A stretch of 6,445 nt of DNA from Pseudomonadota bacterium (GTDB lineage: Bacteria; Pseudomonadota; Gammaproteobacteria; Xanthomonadales; Rhodanobacteraceae), in NCBI GenBank assembly GCA_021798675.1, contig JAJZGE010000113.1, positions 1-6,445 on the forward strand, read 5' to 3'. The position numbers were made by a program, and so were the translations under genes. Position 1 is the first letter of the stretch. Each line of letters begins with the position of its first letter. The notes below the pieces were generated by a model. It saw only the letters and a list, made by a program, of their open reading frames with translations. It had not been told where the DNA came from and ran no database searches. This document shows positions 1 to 6,258 of this stretch, one piece after another.

Positions 1-2
1 CC

Positions 3-1115
3 ATTTCGACGTCGCGTTGCGATACGCCCCTCCCGCGCCAAGGCATTTTCCGCATCCTGGTCTGCCGGCCCAACCACCGCCTCGGCAACACCCTCTTGCT
101 GACGCCTTTGATCAGCGAACTCGAGCGGCACTTCAAGGGAGCGGAGATCGACCTCATCTCCGAGGGCGACATCGCGAAGGAAGTGTTCGGCAGCTACTTC
201 AGCGTGCGCAACGTGTATTGCCTGCCCAAGCGCGGCTTCAAGCATCCGATCCCCTTCCTGCGGCTGATCCGCCAGGTGCGCAGGACCCAGTACGACCTCA
301 TCGTCGACCCCTGCGTCGATTCCGGCTTCAGCCGGGCGCTGACGCGCCTGCTTCGCGGCACGCACAAGCTCGGCTTCAGCGACGCCGAGGGGCGCGACGG
401 CCTGACCCTCGCGGCACCGGTCGAGGTCGCGGGGGCGCACATGGCCAAGCGGCCGGTGAACCTGTTGCACTGGGCGCTGGCGCTGGACGGCGCGCAACAG
501 GACGAGGTGCCCACGCTCGACATCCGGCTGACCGGCCCGGAACGGCATAACGGCCGGCAGGCGATCGAGCAGTTGCTGTCCGGATCGCGCCAGTCCGCCC
601 CGTCGCCCGTCGTCGGCCTGTTCGCCAACGCCACCGGCAACAAGCGCTATCCGGCCGCGTGGTGGCGGGAGTTCATCGATACCTTCACGACGCTCTGCCC
701 GACCGCCAGCATGCTCGAACTGATTCCGATGCATGGCCGCTCGATGCTAGGCGCGGAGTGGCCTGGGTACTACTCGTCGGACATCCGTCGCATGGGCGCG
801 GTGATGGCCAACCTGGACCTGGTGATCACCGCCGATTGCGGGGTCATGCACCTTGCCGTGGCATCGCGCACGGCGACCCTCGGCATGTTCTCCGTGACCG
901 ATGCATCGGTATACGAGCCCTACGGCGACGACAATCATCCGCTGCGGACATCCGGGCTGACCGCCAGCCAGGCGGCCCGCCAGGTGGTCGAGAACTACCC
1001 GTGGCTGCTGGCAGGCGAAACACGCCCAGCGACAGCTTCGCAGCCGGACGGCACCGCATCGGCCTCGTGGCCGGCGCGCGCCCTGGCAAGGGCCTCGACG
1101 CAGGAGGATCTGTGA
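3..1115 (+). CDS. Glycosyltransferase family 9 (ADP-heptose:LPS heptosyltransferase-like), 5' end cut by window
   Basis: Likely a cytoplasmic, membrane-associated GT-B transferase that adds heptose or a related sugar from a nucleotide donor to LPS core or a similar glycan. The frame is open to the window edge. 370 residues are visible, and no ATG or GTG precedes the N-terminal motif, so the true start is probably just outside. The N-terminal strand FRILVCRPNHRLGNTLLLTP (about 48-107) is the usual start of this family (RILV.RP...GD.L..TP). The first TTG in frame, at 96, falls inside this motif and is not the start. The donor-side half shows FANATGNKRYP (621-653), matching the family's G.....K.WP segment. 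At about 825-930, TADCGVMHLAVA followed by SVTD...YEPYG matches the (D/N)SG.MHLA...P..FG.T....P region. ADCG in place of (D/N)SG is a divergence. The last ~35 residues are a low-complexity A/T/S/R tail. The stop overlaps the next start by 4 nt. The family is secure; the acceptor and exact sugar are unknown. Confidence 0.88.
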   Translation: MSTSRCDTPLPRQGIFRILVCRPNHRLGNTLLLTPLISELERHFKGAEIDLISEGDIAKEVFGSYFSVRNVYCLPKRGFKHPIPFLRLIRQVRRTQYDLIVDPCVDSGFSRALTRLLRGTHKLGFSDAEGRDGLTLAAPVEVAGAHMAKRPVNLLHWALALDGAQQDEVPTLDIRLTGPERHNGRQAIEQLLSGSRQSAPSPVVGLFANATGNKRYPAAWWREFIDTFTTLCPTASMLELIPMHGRSMLGAEWPGYYSSDIRRMGAVMANLDLVITADCGVMHLAVASRTATLGMFSVTDASVYEPYGDDNHPLRTSGLTASQAARQVVENYPWLLAGETRPATASQPDGTASASWPARALARASTQEDL

Positions 1116-1402
1116 CTGACGCAGGCTCCGTGTGGATGGTGGTCGGCATGGGCAGCCAGGTGATTTTCTCGGCGCGCTTCGTGATGCAGTGGATCTACAG
1201 CGAATGGCGGCGCGAGAGCAGCATCCCGATGGCGTTCTGGTATGCGAGCGTGATCGGCAGCATCGGGCTGCTGGCCTATGCCATCGAGCGGCGCGATCCG
1301 GTGTTCATCGTCGGGCAGGCGACCGGCCTGCTGGTCTATGGCCGCAACATCCAGTTGCGCTGGCGCGAGGCCCGCGCAGGCGTGGCGGAGGCGGCGCGAT
1401 GA
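1112..1402 (+). CDS. LAB_N domain small membrane protein (first of tandem pair)
   Basis: 96-residue protein made almost entirely of a lipid A biosynthesis N-terminal (LAB_N, PF07578) domain. It starts at GTG 1112, chosen because AGGAGG (1102-1107) lies just upstream and because GTGA overlaps the stop of the preceding gene. Three hydrophobic segments are visible, at about residues 6-23, 38-58 and 63-82, so it should be a three-helix inner-membrane protein. Family hallmarks are RFVMQW (22-27), RRDPVF (60-65) and RN (78-79). The domain is named for its occurrence at the N-terminus of some LpxB proteins, and stand-alone copies are common next to polyprenyl-sugar glycosyltransferases. Its biochemical role is not established as far as I know. 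From memory the domain is grouped with the MtN3/PQ-loop (SemiSWEET) superfamily, which would suit a half-transporter that dimerises. It is about half identical to the next gene. Confidence 0.88.
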   Translation: MTDAGSVWMVVGMGSQVIFSARFVMQWIYSEWRRESSIPMAFWYASVIGSIGLLAYAIERRDPVFIVGQATGLLVYGRNIQLRWREARAGVAEAAR

Positions 1403-1710
1403 TCCACGCAAACGCACAGTCCGTCTGGATCGCCGTCGGCCTGCTGGGGCAGGCGCTGTTCGGCGCACGCTTCGTGGTGCAGTGGCTGCACAGCGAGATC
1501 CTCGGCAAGAGCCGCTTTCCGCGCCTGTTCTGGCAGATCAGCGTCGCCGCCGGCGTGCTGATCCTCGGCTATGCCATCCACCGGCGCGACCCGGTGTTCA
1601 TCTGCGGCGAGACGACCACGCTGGCGATCTTCTGCCGGAACCTGCAGCTGGTCAGCCGCAAGAAAACGGCCGCGACCCAATCCCAATCGATCGATGGAGA
1701 AGCGCCATGA
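1399..1710 (+). CDS. LAB_N domain small membrane protein (second of tandem pair)
   Basis: 103-residue LAB_N protein. ATG 1399 overlaps the previous stop as ATGA and is preceded by GGAGG (1387-1391, 7-nt spacing). It aligns without gaps to its upstream neighbour from the shared SVW to the shared NxQL: 39 of 77 positions are identical (my count), including RFVxQW (24-29 here), FW, YAIxRRDPVFI (RRDPVF at 62-67) and RN (80-81). Three hydrophobic segments are in the same places as in the first copy. The C-terminal ~18 residues are a charged and polar Q/S/K tail unlike the first copy. Its stop overlaps the start of the GT39 gene by 4 nt. The fixed order of two different LAB_N proteins and then a GT39 recalls the ArnE/ArnF pair that serves ArnT, so a heterodimeric role in flipping or presenting a lipid-linked sugar is plausible, but this is inference. 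Confidence 0.88.
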   Translation: MIHANAQSVWIAVGLLGQALFGARFVVQWLHSEILGKSRFPRLFWQISVAAGVLILGYAIHRRDPVFICGETTTLAIFCRNLQLVSRKKTAATQSQSIDGEAP

Positions 1711-3230
1711 ACGGCACGCTCGACGCCCGCGCCGCCCGCCCCGGCACCGCTTCGCGGCGGCCGTCGCGCGCACTGCTGTGGATCGCGGCGCTCGGCATTC
1801 TCCTCGGCTTCGCCTTCCAGGGGTCGCGCGGACTGTGGGGGCCGGACGAAGGTCGCTACGTGGACGCCGCGCTGCAGATGATGGATTCGGGCAACTACAT
1901 GGCCCCGGCCTACAGCCCGGCGGAACTGAACTTCTCCAAGCCGCCGCTGACGTACTGGATCATCGCCGGATCCATGCAACTGTTCGGGCGCAACACCTGG
2001 GCGGCCAGGCTGCCCTACGCGCTGGCCTACCTCGGCACGCTGCTGATCCTGCTGGCGATGGGACGCAAGGCCTGCCCGGACAAGCCGTGGCTGGCGCCGC
2101 TGCTGTACGCCACCTCCGTCTTCACCTTTTTCACCTCGAACATCATCAGCACCGACGTGCTGCTGACCCTGACCGAGGCCATCGCCGTGCTCGGCTTCAT
2201 TCTGTTCGCCTGGCCCGGTTCCGCAACACAGGCGCGGTACGGCCGCCTGCTGATGTGGCTCGGCTTCGGCCTGGCCTTCCTCACCAAGGGCCCGCCCGGC
2301 CTGCTGCCGCTGGTGGCGATGATCGCGTTCACCGCGCTGTGCGACGGCTGGCGCGCGGTGGGCCGGCTGTTCGCTCCGCTGGGCCTGCTGGTGTTCCTGG
2401 TGGTCGGCTTCACCTGGTACGCACTGGCGATCTCCAGGTACCCGGGACTGCTCCACTACTTCGTCTACGACGAGGTCTACGGGCGGATCTTCACCAAGAT
2501 GTACGTGCGCCACGCGGGGACCTTCGGCTGGCTGGTGGTGTACGCCCCCGTGCTGCTGTTCGGCACGCTGCCGTGGTGGGCCGGCACGTGGCGTGCGGCC
2601 AGGACGGCGGCCAGCCCGTCGACGTGGCGGGCATGGCGCGGGACACGCTCGATCCAGCTGTTCCTGCTGCTCTGGTTCGCCCTTCCGATGCTGGTGTTCT
2701 GCCTGTCGAAATCCCGGCTGCCGCTCTACCTGCTGCCGCTGTTCCTGCCGCTGGCCCTGCTGGTGGCATCGCGGATGGCGCCGACATTCGACCTCGCGCG
2801 TCGCCGCACCGCGCTGCTGCTGGCCGCATGGGTGATGGCGCTGCTCGCGGTCAAGGCCTGGGCTGCCTACGGCTATCGCGCCAGGATCGACGAGGGCGCC
2901 GCTGCCCGGGAAGTGGCCGCAACCGCGGCCGGCGCCGACTACCACGCGCTGGTATTCGTGGAGAACGCCACCAACCGCTACGCCATCGAGGAACAGACGC
3001 CGTGGGGCATGCGCATGTACCTCGAAAAGCCGGTCTACGGCATCCGCTGGATGGACACGGACGCCGCCGCGCAGATCTGCGCGGCGCTGAAGGCACAGGG
3101 CCAGTCCCTGCTGCTGGTCGACCGTGTGATCGCCCGCGGGGACCTCGAACGCGCACTGGACCATTGCCACGCGTCGGCCACGCCGGCCGGCAGCTGGCGC
3201 AAGGACCAGCTGTTCGTTGTGCGCCCCTGA
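1707..3230 (+). CDS. Glycosyltransferase family 39 / ArnT-like polyprenyl-phosphate sugar transferase
   Basis: 507-residue integral-membrane GT-C enzyme. The family moves a sugar from an undecaprenyl-phosphate carrier to lipid A, protein or another glycan on the periplasmic face of the inner membrane. ATG 1707 overlaps the LAB_N stop and has GGAGA at 1696-1700. Helix 1 spans about residues 23-39. The first periplasmic loop then carries GPDEGRY (45-51), with the Asp-Glu pair expected of the metal and donor site, followed by the conserved KPP (78-80). Further family marks are STD (148-150) before helix 4-5, FLTKGPPGLL (191-200), a long hydrophobic stretch at 221-242, and the ArnT-like LSKSRLPLYLLPLFLP (333-348). 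About 10 hydrophobic helices end near residue 388. The C-terminal ~120 residues form a soluble periplasmic domain. The length fits the family (about 450-560). The sugar and acceptor cannot be read from sequence. L-Ara4N transfer to lipid A is possible, but no other arn gene is visible. Confidence 0.9.
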   Translation: MNGTLDARAARPGTASRRPSRALLWIAALGILLGFAFQGSRGLWGPDEGRYVDAALQMMDSGNYMAPAYSPAELNFSKPPLTYWIIAGSMQLFGRNTWAARLPYALAYLGTLLILLAMGRKACPDKPWLAPLLYATSVFTFFTSNIISTDVLLTLTEAIAVLGFILFAWPGSATQARYGRLLMWLGFGLAFLTKGPPGLLPLVAMIAFTALCDGWRAVGRLFAPLGLLVFLVVGFTWYALAISRYPGLLHYFVYDEVYGRIFTKMYVRHAGTFGWLVVYAPVLLFGTLPWWAGTWRAARTAASPSTWRAWRGTRSIQLFLLLWFALPMLVFCLSKSRLPLYLLPLFLPLALLVASRMAPTFDLARRRTALLLAAWVMALLAVKAWAAYGYRARIDEGAAAREVAATAAGADYHALVFVENATNRYAIEEQTPWGMRMYLEKPVYGIRWMDTDAAAQICAALKAQGQSLLLVDRVIARGDLERALDHCHASATPAGSWRKDQLFVVRP

Positions 3231-3273
3231 AGCATCCGCTTTCCCCCTCGCAGTCGACCAGGAAAAAACCAAC

Positions 3274-5256
3274 ATGTGCGGCATTGGCGGCCTCTTGATG
3301 AACCAGCGCGAATCCTCTCCGGGGGAGATCGCGCGCCAGGTGCAGGCCATGCTGTCCGCGATGCGCCATCGCGGACCCGACGGGCAGGCCGAATACGCCG
3401 ACGGGCACCTCGGCATGGGCGCCAACCGGCTCGCGATACGCGGCATCGACCAGGTGCAGCCGCCGCTGTTCGTGCACGAATCCGGCGTCGTCGTGGCATG
3501 CAACGGCGAGATCGACAACCACCGCACCCTGCGCGCCGAACTCGCCGAGCAGGGGCATGCGATCACGTCGAGCAGCGACGTCGCCGTGATCGCCCCGCTC
3601 TACCTAGAGAAGGGCCTCGGCTTTCTCGAACACCTCGACGGCGTGTTCGCGCTGGCGCTGTGGGATCCCGCGGAGCAGCGCCTGATCCTCGCCCGCGACC
3701 GCACCGGCGAAAGGCACCTGTACTACGCCACCTCCGCGCAGGGCTTCTGGTTCGCTTCGGAACTCGCCGCGCTGCAACTGGCCGCGCCGGCGGACGCGAC
3801 GATGGACCGGCAATCGCTGGCCTATTTCCTGCGCTCGGGCTACTGCCCGTCGCCGCGGACGCCGTTCGCCCAGCAGTTCAAGGTCTGTCCCGGCGAGATG
3901 ATCGTGCGCGAGAGGAGCAAGACCCGCTACATGCGCTATTGGGCACCGCCGATCGGCCGCAAGCCGGTGGCGCCGCCCAGCACCGCCGCCTTCGACACCA
4001 TTTTCCGCAACGCGATCGCGCGGCAGACCGATGTCGACGTGGATTACGGCGTGCTGCTCAGCGGCGGGCTGGATTCGTCGCTGATCACCGCGGTGGCGCG
4101 CCAGGTCCGCCCGGAACGCCAGCTCAAGGCCTACTGCGTCCGCTTCGAGGAGAGCTCCTTCGACGAAGGAAGCAACGCGCAGACCGTGGCCCGCCTGCAC
4201 GACTGTCCGCTCACCACGGTCACGCTGGGCGCGCACCAGGTGCCGCAGATGCTCCGGCAGCTCATCCACACCACCGGGGAACCGCTGGCCGACCCGGCAT
4301 GGCTGCCGCTGTTCCACGTCACCGAGCGCGCCGCGTTCGACGTCAAGATGCTGCTCGGCGGCGAAGGCGCGGATGAATTGTTCGGCGGCTACCCGACCTA
4401 CCTCGGCGCGCTGTGGTCGCCGCGCTACGACCGTCTGCCTGCCCCCCTGCGCAACGGTGTGCGAAGGCTTGTGAACGCGCTGCCGGTGAGCGACGCGAAG
4501 GTCGCGGTGTCCTTCCTGCTCAAGAAATTCATCGCCGGGCAGGCGCACCAGGGCCTGATGCGGCACCTGTTCTGGAACGCGAACCTCTCGCCGGAGTGGA
4601 TCCAGCGGCTGGGCATGGACTGGCCGGCCGAACAGGCCGAGCATCGCGAGCAGTCCCTGCTCGACCTGGTCCAGGCCTACGACTTCGGCCACTCGCTGCC
4701 GGACGCGCTGATGGCCAAGGCCGACCGCGGCGGGATGTGCCATGGCCTGGAGCTCCGCGCGCCGTTCCTCGATCGCGCGGTGATCGAATACGCCAGCACC
4801 CTGCCGCCCGACGCCAGGATCCACCGGCTGCGCACCAAGGCGTTCCTGAAGGACTATGCACGCCGCTACCTGCCGCCGGAAATCGTCGAGCGCCGCAAGC
4901 GCGGCCTCTCGGTGCCGCTGGGCCAGTGGCTGCGCGGCCCCCTGCGCGACTGGGCCAGCGAGAAGCTGGCGGGCGAAGCGCTGCGCGATGCCGGCATCCG
5001 GACCGACGCCGCGCTGGCACTGATGGAGCAGCACCAGCAGCGGCAGGGCGACCACGCGCGCGGCCTGTGGAACCTGATCGTGTTGTCCGAGTGGCTGGAA
5101 TGGGCCGCGGTGGCGCACCGTGGCGGCACGGCGACGGCGGCCGCGGCGGCACGTCCCTGCCGCGACACCCACGCGGTTGTGCCGATGCCGGGCGTCTTCG
5201 AGCAAGGCAGCGGGGCTGGCGCCGCCGCGGTCCTGGCCGGCAACCACACCGGCTAG
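3274..5256 (+). CDS. asnB: Asparagine synthase (glutamine-hydrolysing) family amidotransferase
   Basis: 660-residue two-domain enzyme. The N-terminal class II glutaminase (about 1-220) has the Cys2 nucleophile in MCGIGG, RHRGPDG (31-37), R52, NGE (78-80) and D102, the expected glutamine pocket. The synthetase domain (about 235-610) has the pyrophosphatase loop SGGLDSS (263-269), GGEGADELFGGY (362-373), RAPFLD (495-500) and RRKRGLSVPLGQWLRGPL (540-557). It should use ATP and glutamine to amidate a carboxylate, classically aspartate to asparagine. Differences from common AsnB are NGEID where NGEIY is usual (Asp81), GGEG where SGEG is usual (Gly362), and RTGERHLYY where RFGxKPLYY is usual. Residues after about 612 form an Ala/Gly/Thr-rich tail with no recognisable homology. 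ATG 3274 places Cys at position 2 as the family requires; a weak AGGA (3260-3263) precedes it. Close homologues often sit in surface-polysaccharide loci, so the substrate may be a sugar acid. The symbol reflects the family, not a proven asparagine-making role. Confidence 0.9.
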   Translation: MCGIGGLLMNQRESSPGEIARQVQAMLSAMRHRGPDGQAEYADGHLGMGANRLAIRGIDQVQPPLFVHESGVVVACNGEIDNHRTLRAELAEQGHAITSSSDVAVIAPLYLEKGLGFLEHLDGVFALALWDPAEQRLILARDRTGERHLYYATSAQGFWFASELAALQLAAPADATMDRQSLAYFLRSGYCPSPRTPFAQQFKVCPGEMIVRERSKTRYMRYWAPPIGRKPVAPPSTAAFDTIFRNAIARQTDVDVDYGVLLSGGLDSSLITAVARQVRPERQLKAYCVRFEESSFDEGSNAQTVARLHDCPLTTVTLGAHQVPQMLRQLIHTTGEPLADPAWLPLFHVTERAAFDVKMLLGGEGADELFGGYPTYLGALWSPRYDRLPAPLRNGVRRLVNALPVSDAKVAVSFLLKKFIAGQAHQGLMRHLFWNANLSPEWIQRLGMDWPAEQAEHREQSLLDLVQAYDFGHSLPDALMAKADRGGMCHGLELRAPFLDRAVIEYASTLPPDARIHRLRTKAFLKDYARRYLPPEIVERRKRGLSVPLGQWLRGPLRDWASEKLAGEALRDAGIRTDAALALMEQHQQRQGDHARGLWNLIVLSEWLEWAAVAHRGGTATAAAAARPCRDTHAVVPMPGVFEQGSGAGAAAVLAGNHTG

Positions 5257-5259
5257 GAC

Positions 5260-5295
5260 TGGCGCGCGGACGGTCGGCAGGCCGGCGGCGCGCCA
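5260..5295. terminator. Inverted repeat between convergent genes, possible bidirectional terminator
   Basis: TGGCGCGC (5260-5267) is perfectly complementary to GCGCGCCA (5288-5295), giving an 8-bp stem with a 20-nt loop that can itself form a small CGG/CCG stem. It lies in the 61-nt gap between two genes that end towards each other, where a shared terminator is expected. No T-run follows on either strand, so it is not a classical intrinsic terminator; in such GC-rich DNA the match could be chance. Confidence 0.35.
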
Positions 5296-5317
5296 AGCAA
5301 CCCGAAGCGAACCTGGC

Positions 5318-6160
5318 TCAGAAGAAGTACCGGATGCTGGCGCCGGCACCGTAGTCCGGGCTGCCGTCGGCAAAGCCGCCGAGCAGGTACAGCTGCAGGC
5401 GTGCGGCATCGGTCAGCTGGCGGCTCCAGTAGGCCGTCAGCTCGCTTTGCGCGCCGCCGCCCACGGCGATCTTCTCGTGGTACAGGTAATACGCCCCGAC
5501 CGTGTCGTCCGCGCTGGCGTGGTAGCCGACGCCGAGCGTGGCATCGAAGCCGTTCTTCAGCTGGATGTACGACGAGTTGCCGTACTCCGTCCAGCCGACC
5601 GAGCCATAGGTCGTCCAGCTGTCGTAGGACTTGCGGATGTCCAGCGCGACGCTGTAGTCGTTCTTGCCGGTGCCCAGCCCCTTGTCGGCGTCGGCCGTGC
5701 CGAACTTCGCCAGGCCGGTCAGCCCCATGCCGAACGAGCGATCGGCGCTCTGCACGAATTCGTAGCGTGCCGACGCGGTGACGTCGCCGAGACCGGAAGC
5801 CGATCCGGTGGTCACCACCGTGCCGTTGACGATCGTGGCGCCGGGGTTGCCGCGCCCGGCCGAGCGCCCGCGGCTGACCGGGTTGCGGTTGTCGACCCGG
5901 CCGATGCCGGGGATCACGTCGCTGGAACCGCTGACGTCGATGTACGGCACGCTCAGCCGGAACGCCCAGCGGTCGCCGGTGTAGCCCAGCGTCAGCGGTA
6001 CCGACCAGATGTCGGTGGTGGTGTCGAGGCCGTATTTGCCGCTGCTGTAGTCGAAGCCGGCCGAGAGGTTCCACGGGCCATGCTCCGGAGTGGCCGCATG
6101 GGCGGTGGCGAGTCCCAACGCCAGCGAGCCGGCCAGGGCCAAAAGACGCTTGTTGTTCAT
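5318..6160 (-). CDS. Outer-membrane beta-barrel protein (MetA-pathway/'transporter'-type family)
   Basis: 280-residue secreted protein. The start is ATG at 6160-6158 because AAGGAG (6175-6170) stands 9 nt upstream; a GTG six codons earlier overlaps that Shine-Dalgarno and is rejected. Residues 1-22 are a signal peptide: positive NNKR, a Leu/Ala core, and AHA before a probable cut ahead of ATPEHG. The mature part alternates polar and hydrophobic residues in short strands split by Gly/Asp/Asn turns (for example WSVPLTLGY at 52-60 and WAFRLSVPYIDV at 65-76). It ends in RYFF, with the terminal Phe used for outer-membrane assembly. LAKFGTADADKGLGTGKNDY (150-169) and GGFADGSPDYGAG (261-273) recall a proteobacterial barrel family usually annotated as transporter or phenol MetA-pathway-like, whose substrate is unknown. 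A Gly/Ser/Asn-rich stretch at about 78-124 could be a long surface loop. The FNR-type box upstream suggests oxygen-dependent expression. The barrel is secure; what passes through it is not known. Confidence 0.82.
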   Translation of the reverse strand: MNNKRLLALAGSLALGLATAHAATPEHGPWNLSAGFDYSSGKYGLDTTTDIWSVPLTLGYTGDRWAFRLSVPYIDVSGSSDVIPGIGRVDNRNPVSRGRSAGRGNPGATIVNGTVVTTGSASGLGDVTASARYEFVQSADRSFGMGLTGLAKFGTADADKGLGTGKNDYSVALDIRKSYDSWTTYGSVGWTEYGNSSYIQLKNGFDATLGVGYHASADDTVGAYYLYHEKIAVGGGAQSELTAYWSRQLTDAARLQLYLLGGFADGSPDYGAGASIRYFF

Positions 6161-6169
6161 GGTGTGCTT

Positions 6170-6175
6170 CTCCTT
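6170..6175 (-). promoter_or_regulatory. Shine-Dalgarno that fixes the start of the barrel gene
   Basis: AAGGAG on the minus strand, 9 nt before the ATG at 6160. An alternative in-frame GTG (6178-6176) lies directly upstream of this site, so its first codons would be read from the ribosome binding site itself. That supports the ATG start, and the ATG start also gives a clean signal peptide. Confidence 0.75.
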
Positions 6176-6180
6176 CACGT

Positions 6181-6196
6181 CGCTCGCGTGCGAGCG
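6181..6196 (-). promoter_or_regulatory. 5'-UTR hairpin just before the ribosome binding site
   Basis: CGCTCGC (6181-6187) and GCGAGCG (6190-6196) are perfect inverted copies 2 nt apart, giving in the RNA a 6-bp GC-rich stem with a 4-nt loop. It ends 5 nt before the AAGGAG of the barrel gene and lies inside the predicted leader. It could stabilise the mRNA or tune ribosome access; the function is inferred. Confidence 0.45.
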
Positions 6197-6230
6197 GGAA
6201 AACCAGTCGTTAGCCTTGTCCCGGCATCCG

Positions 6231-6236
6231 ATTCGA
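6231..6236 (-). promoter_or_regulatory. Predicted -10 element of the barrel gene promoter
   Basis: TCGAAT on the minus strand (6236 down to 6231) matches TATAAT at 4 of 6 positions, including the first T and last T. Its first base is 29.5 nt from the centre of the FNR-type box, exactly where the -10 hexamer sits when an activator is centred at -41.5. Transcription would begin near 6222-6227, giving a leader of about 60-65 nt. As in activator-dependent promoters, no good -35 is seen. Confidence 0.5.
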
Positions 6237-6242
6237 CGCCGT

Positions 6243-6256
6243 CCGCCGGCCGGCGG
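6243..6256. repeat. 14-bp perfect palindrome inside the barrel promoter
   Basis: CCGCCGG (6243-6249) is followed directly by its reverse complement CCGGCGG (6250-6256). It lies between the FNR-type box and the -10 element, at about -19 to -32, where a bound repressor would block RNA polymerase. Being made only of G and C in GC-rich DNA, it may be chance. Confidence 0.35.
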
Positions 6257-6258
6257 TA

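Noticed and set aside
96..1115. TTG at 96 as the start of the GT9 gene
   Set aside because: It falls inside the conserved N-terminal LGNTLLLTP motif; the frame continues upstream through RILVCRP to the window edge.
3231..3273. Possible promoter or terminator in the gap before the amidotransferase gene
   Set aside because: The 43 nt hold only a short C-run, a weak AGGA and an A-run; no stem-loop and no paired -35/-10 elements are seen, so it is treated as a spacer within the operon.
1569..3566. 665-codon open frame on the minus strand opposite the GT39 gene
   Set aside because: It lies antisense to GT39 and the start of the amidotransferase, is rich in Gln/Arg/His/Pro without domains, and is the expected by-product of GC-rich codon bias on the coding strand.
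3604..5409. 601-codon open frame on the minus strand opposite the amidotransferase
   Set aside because: Antisense to a complete, motif-rich enzyme; its translation shows no motif, signal or composition typical of a protein, and it crosses the end of the barrel gene.
5318..6178. GTG at 6178 as the start of the barrel gene
   Set aside because: It overlaps the AAGGAG that serves the ATG at 6160, has no Shine-Dalgarno of its own, and would add six charged residues before an already complete signal peptide.
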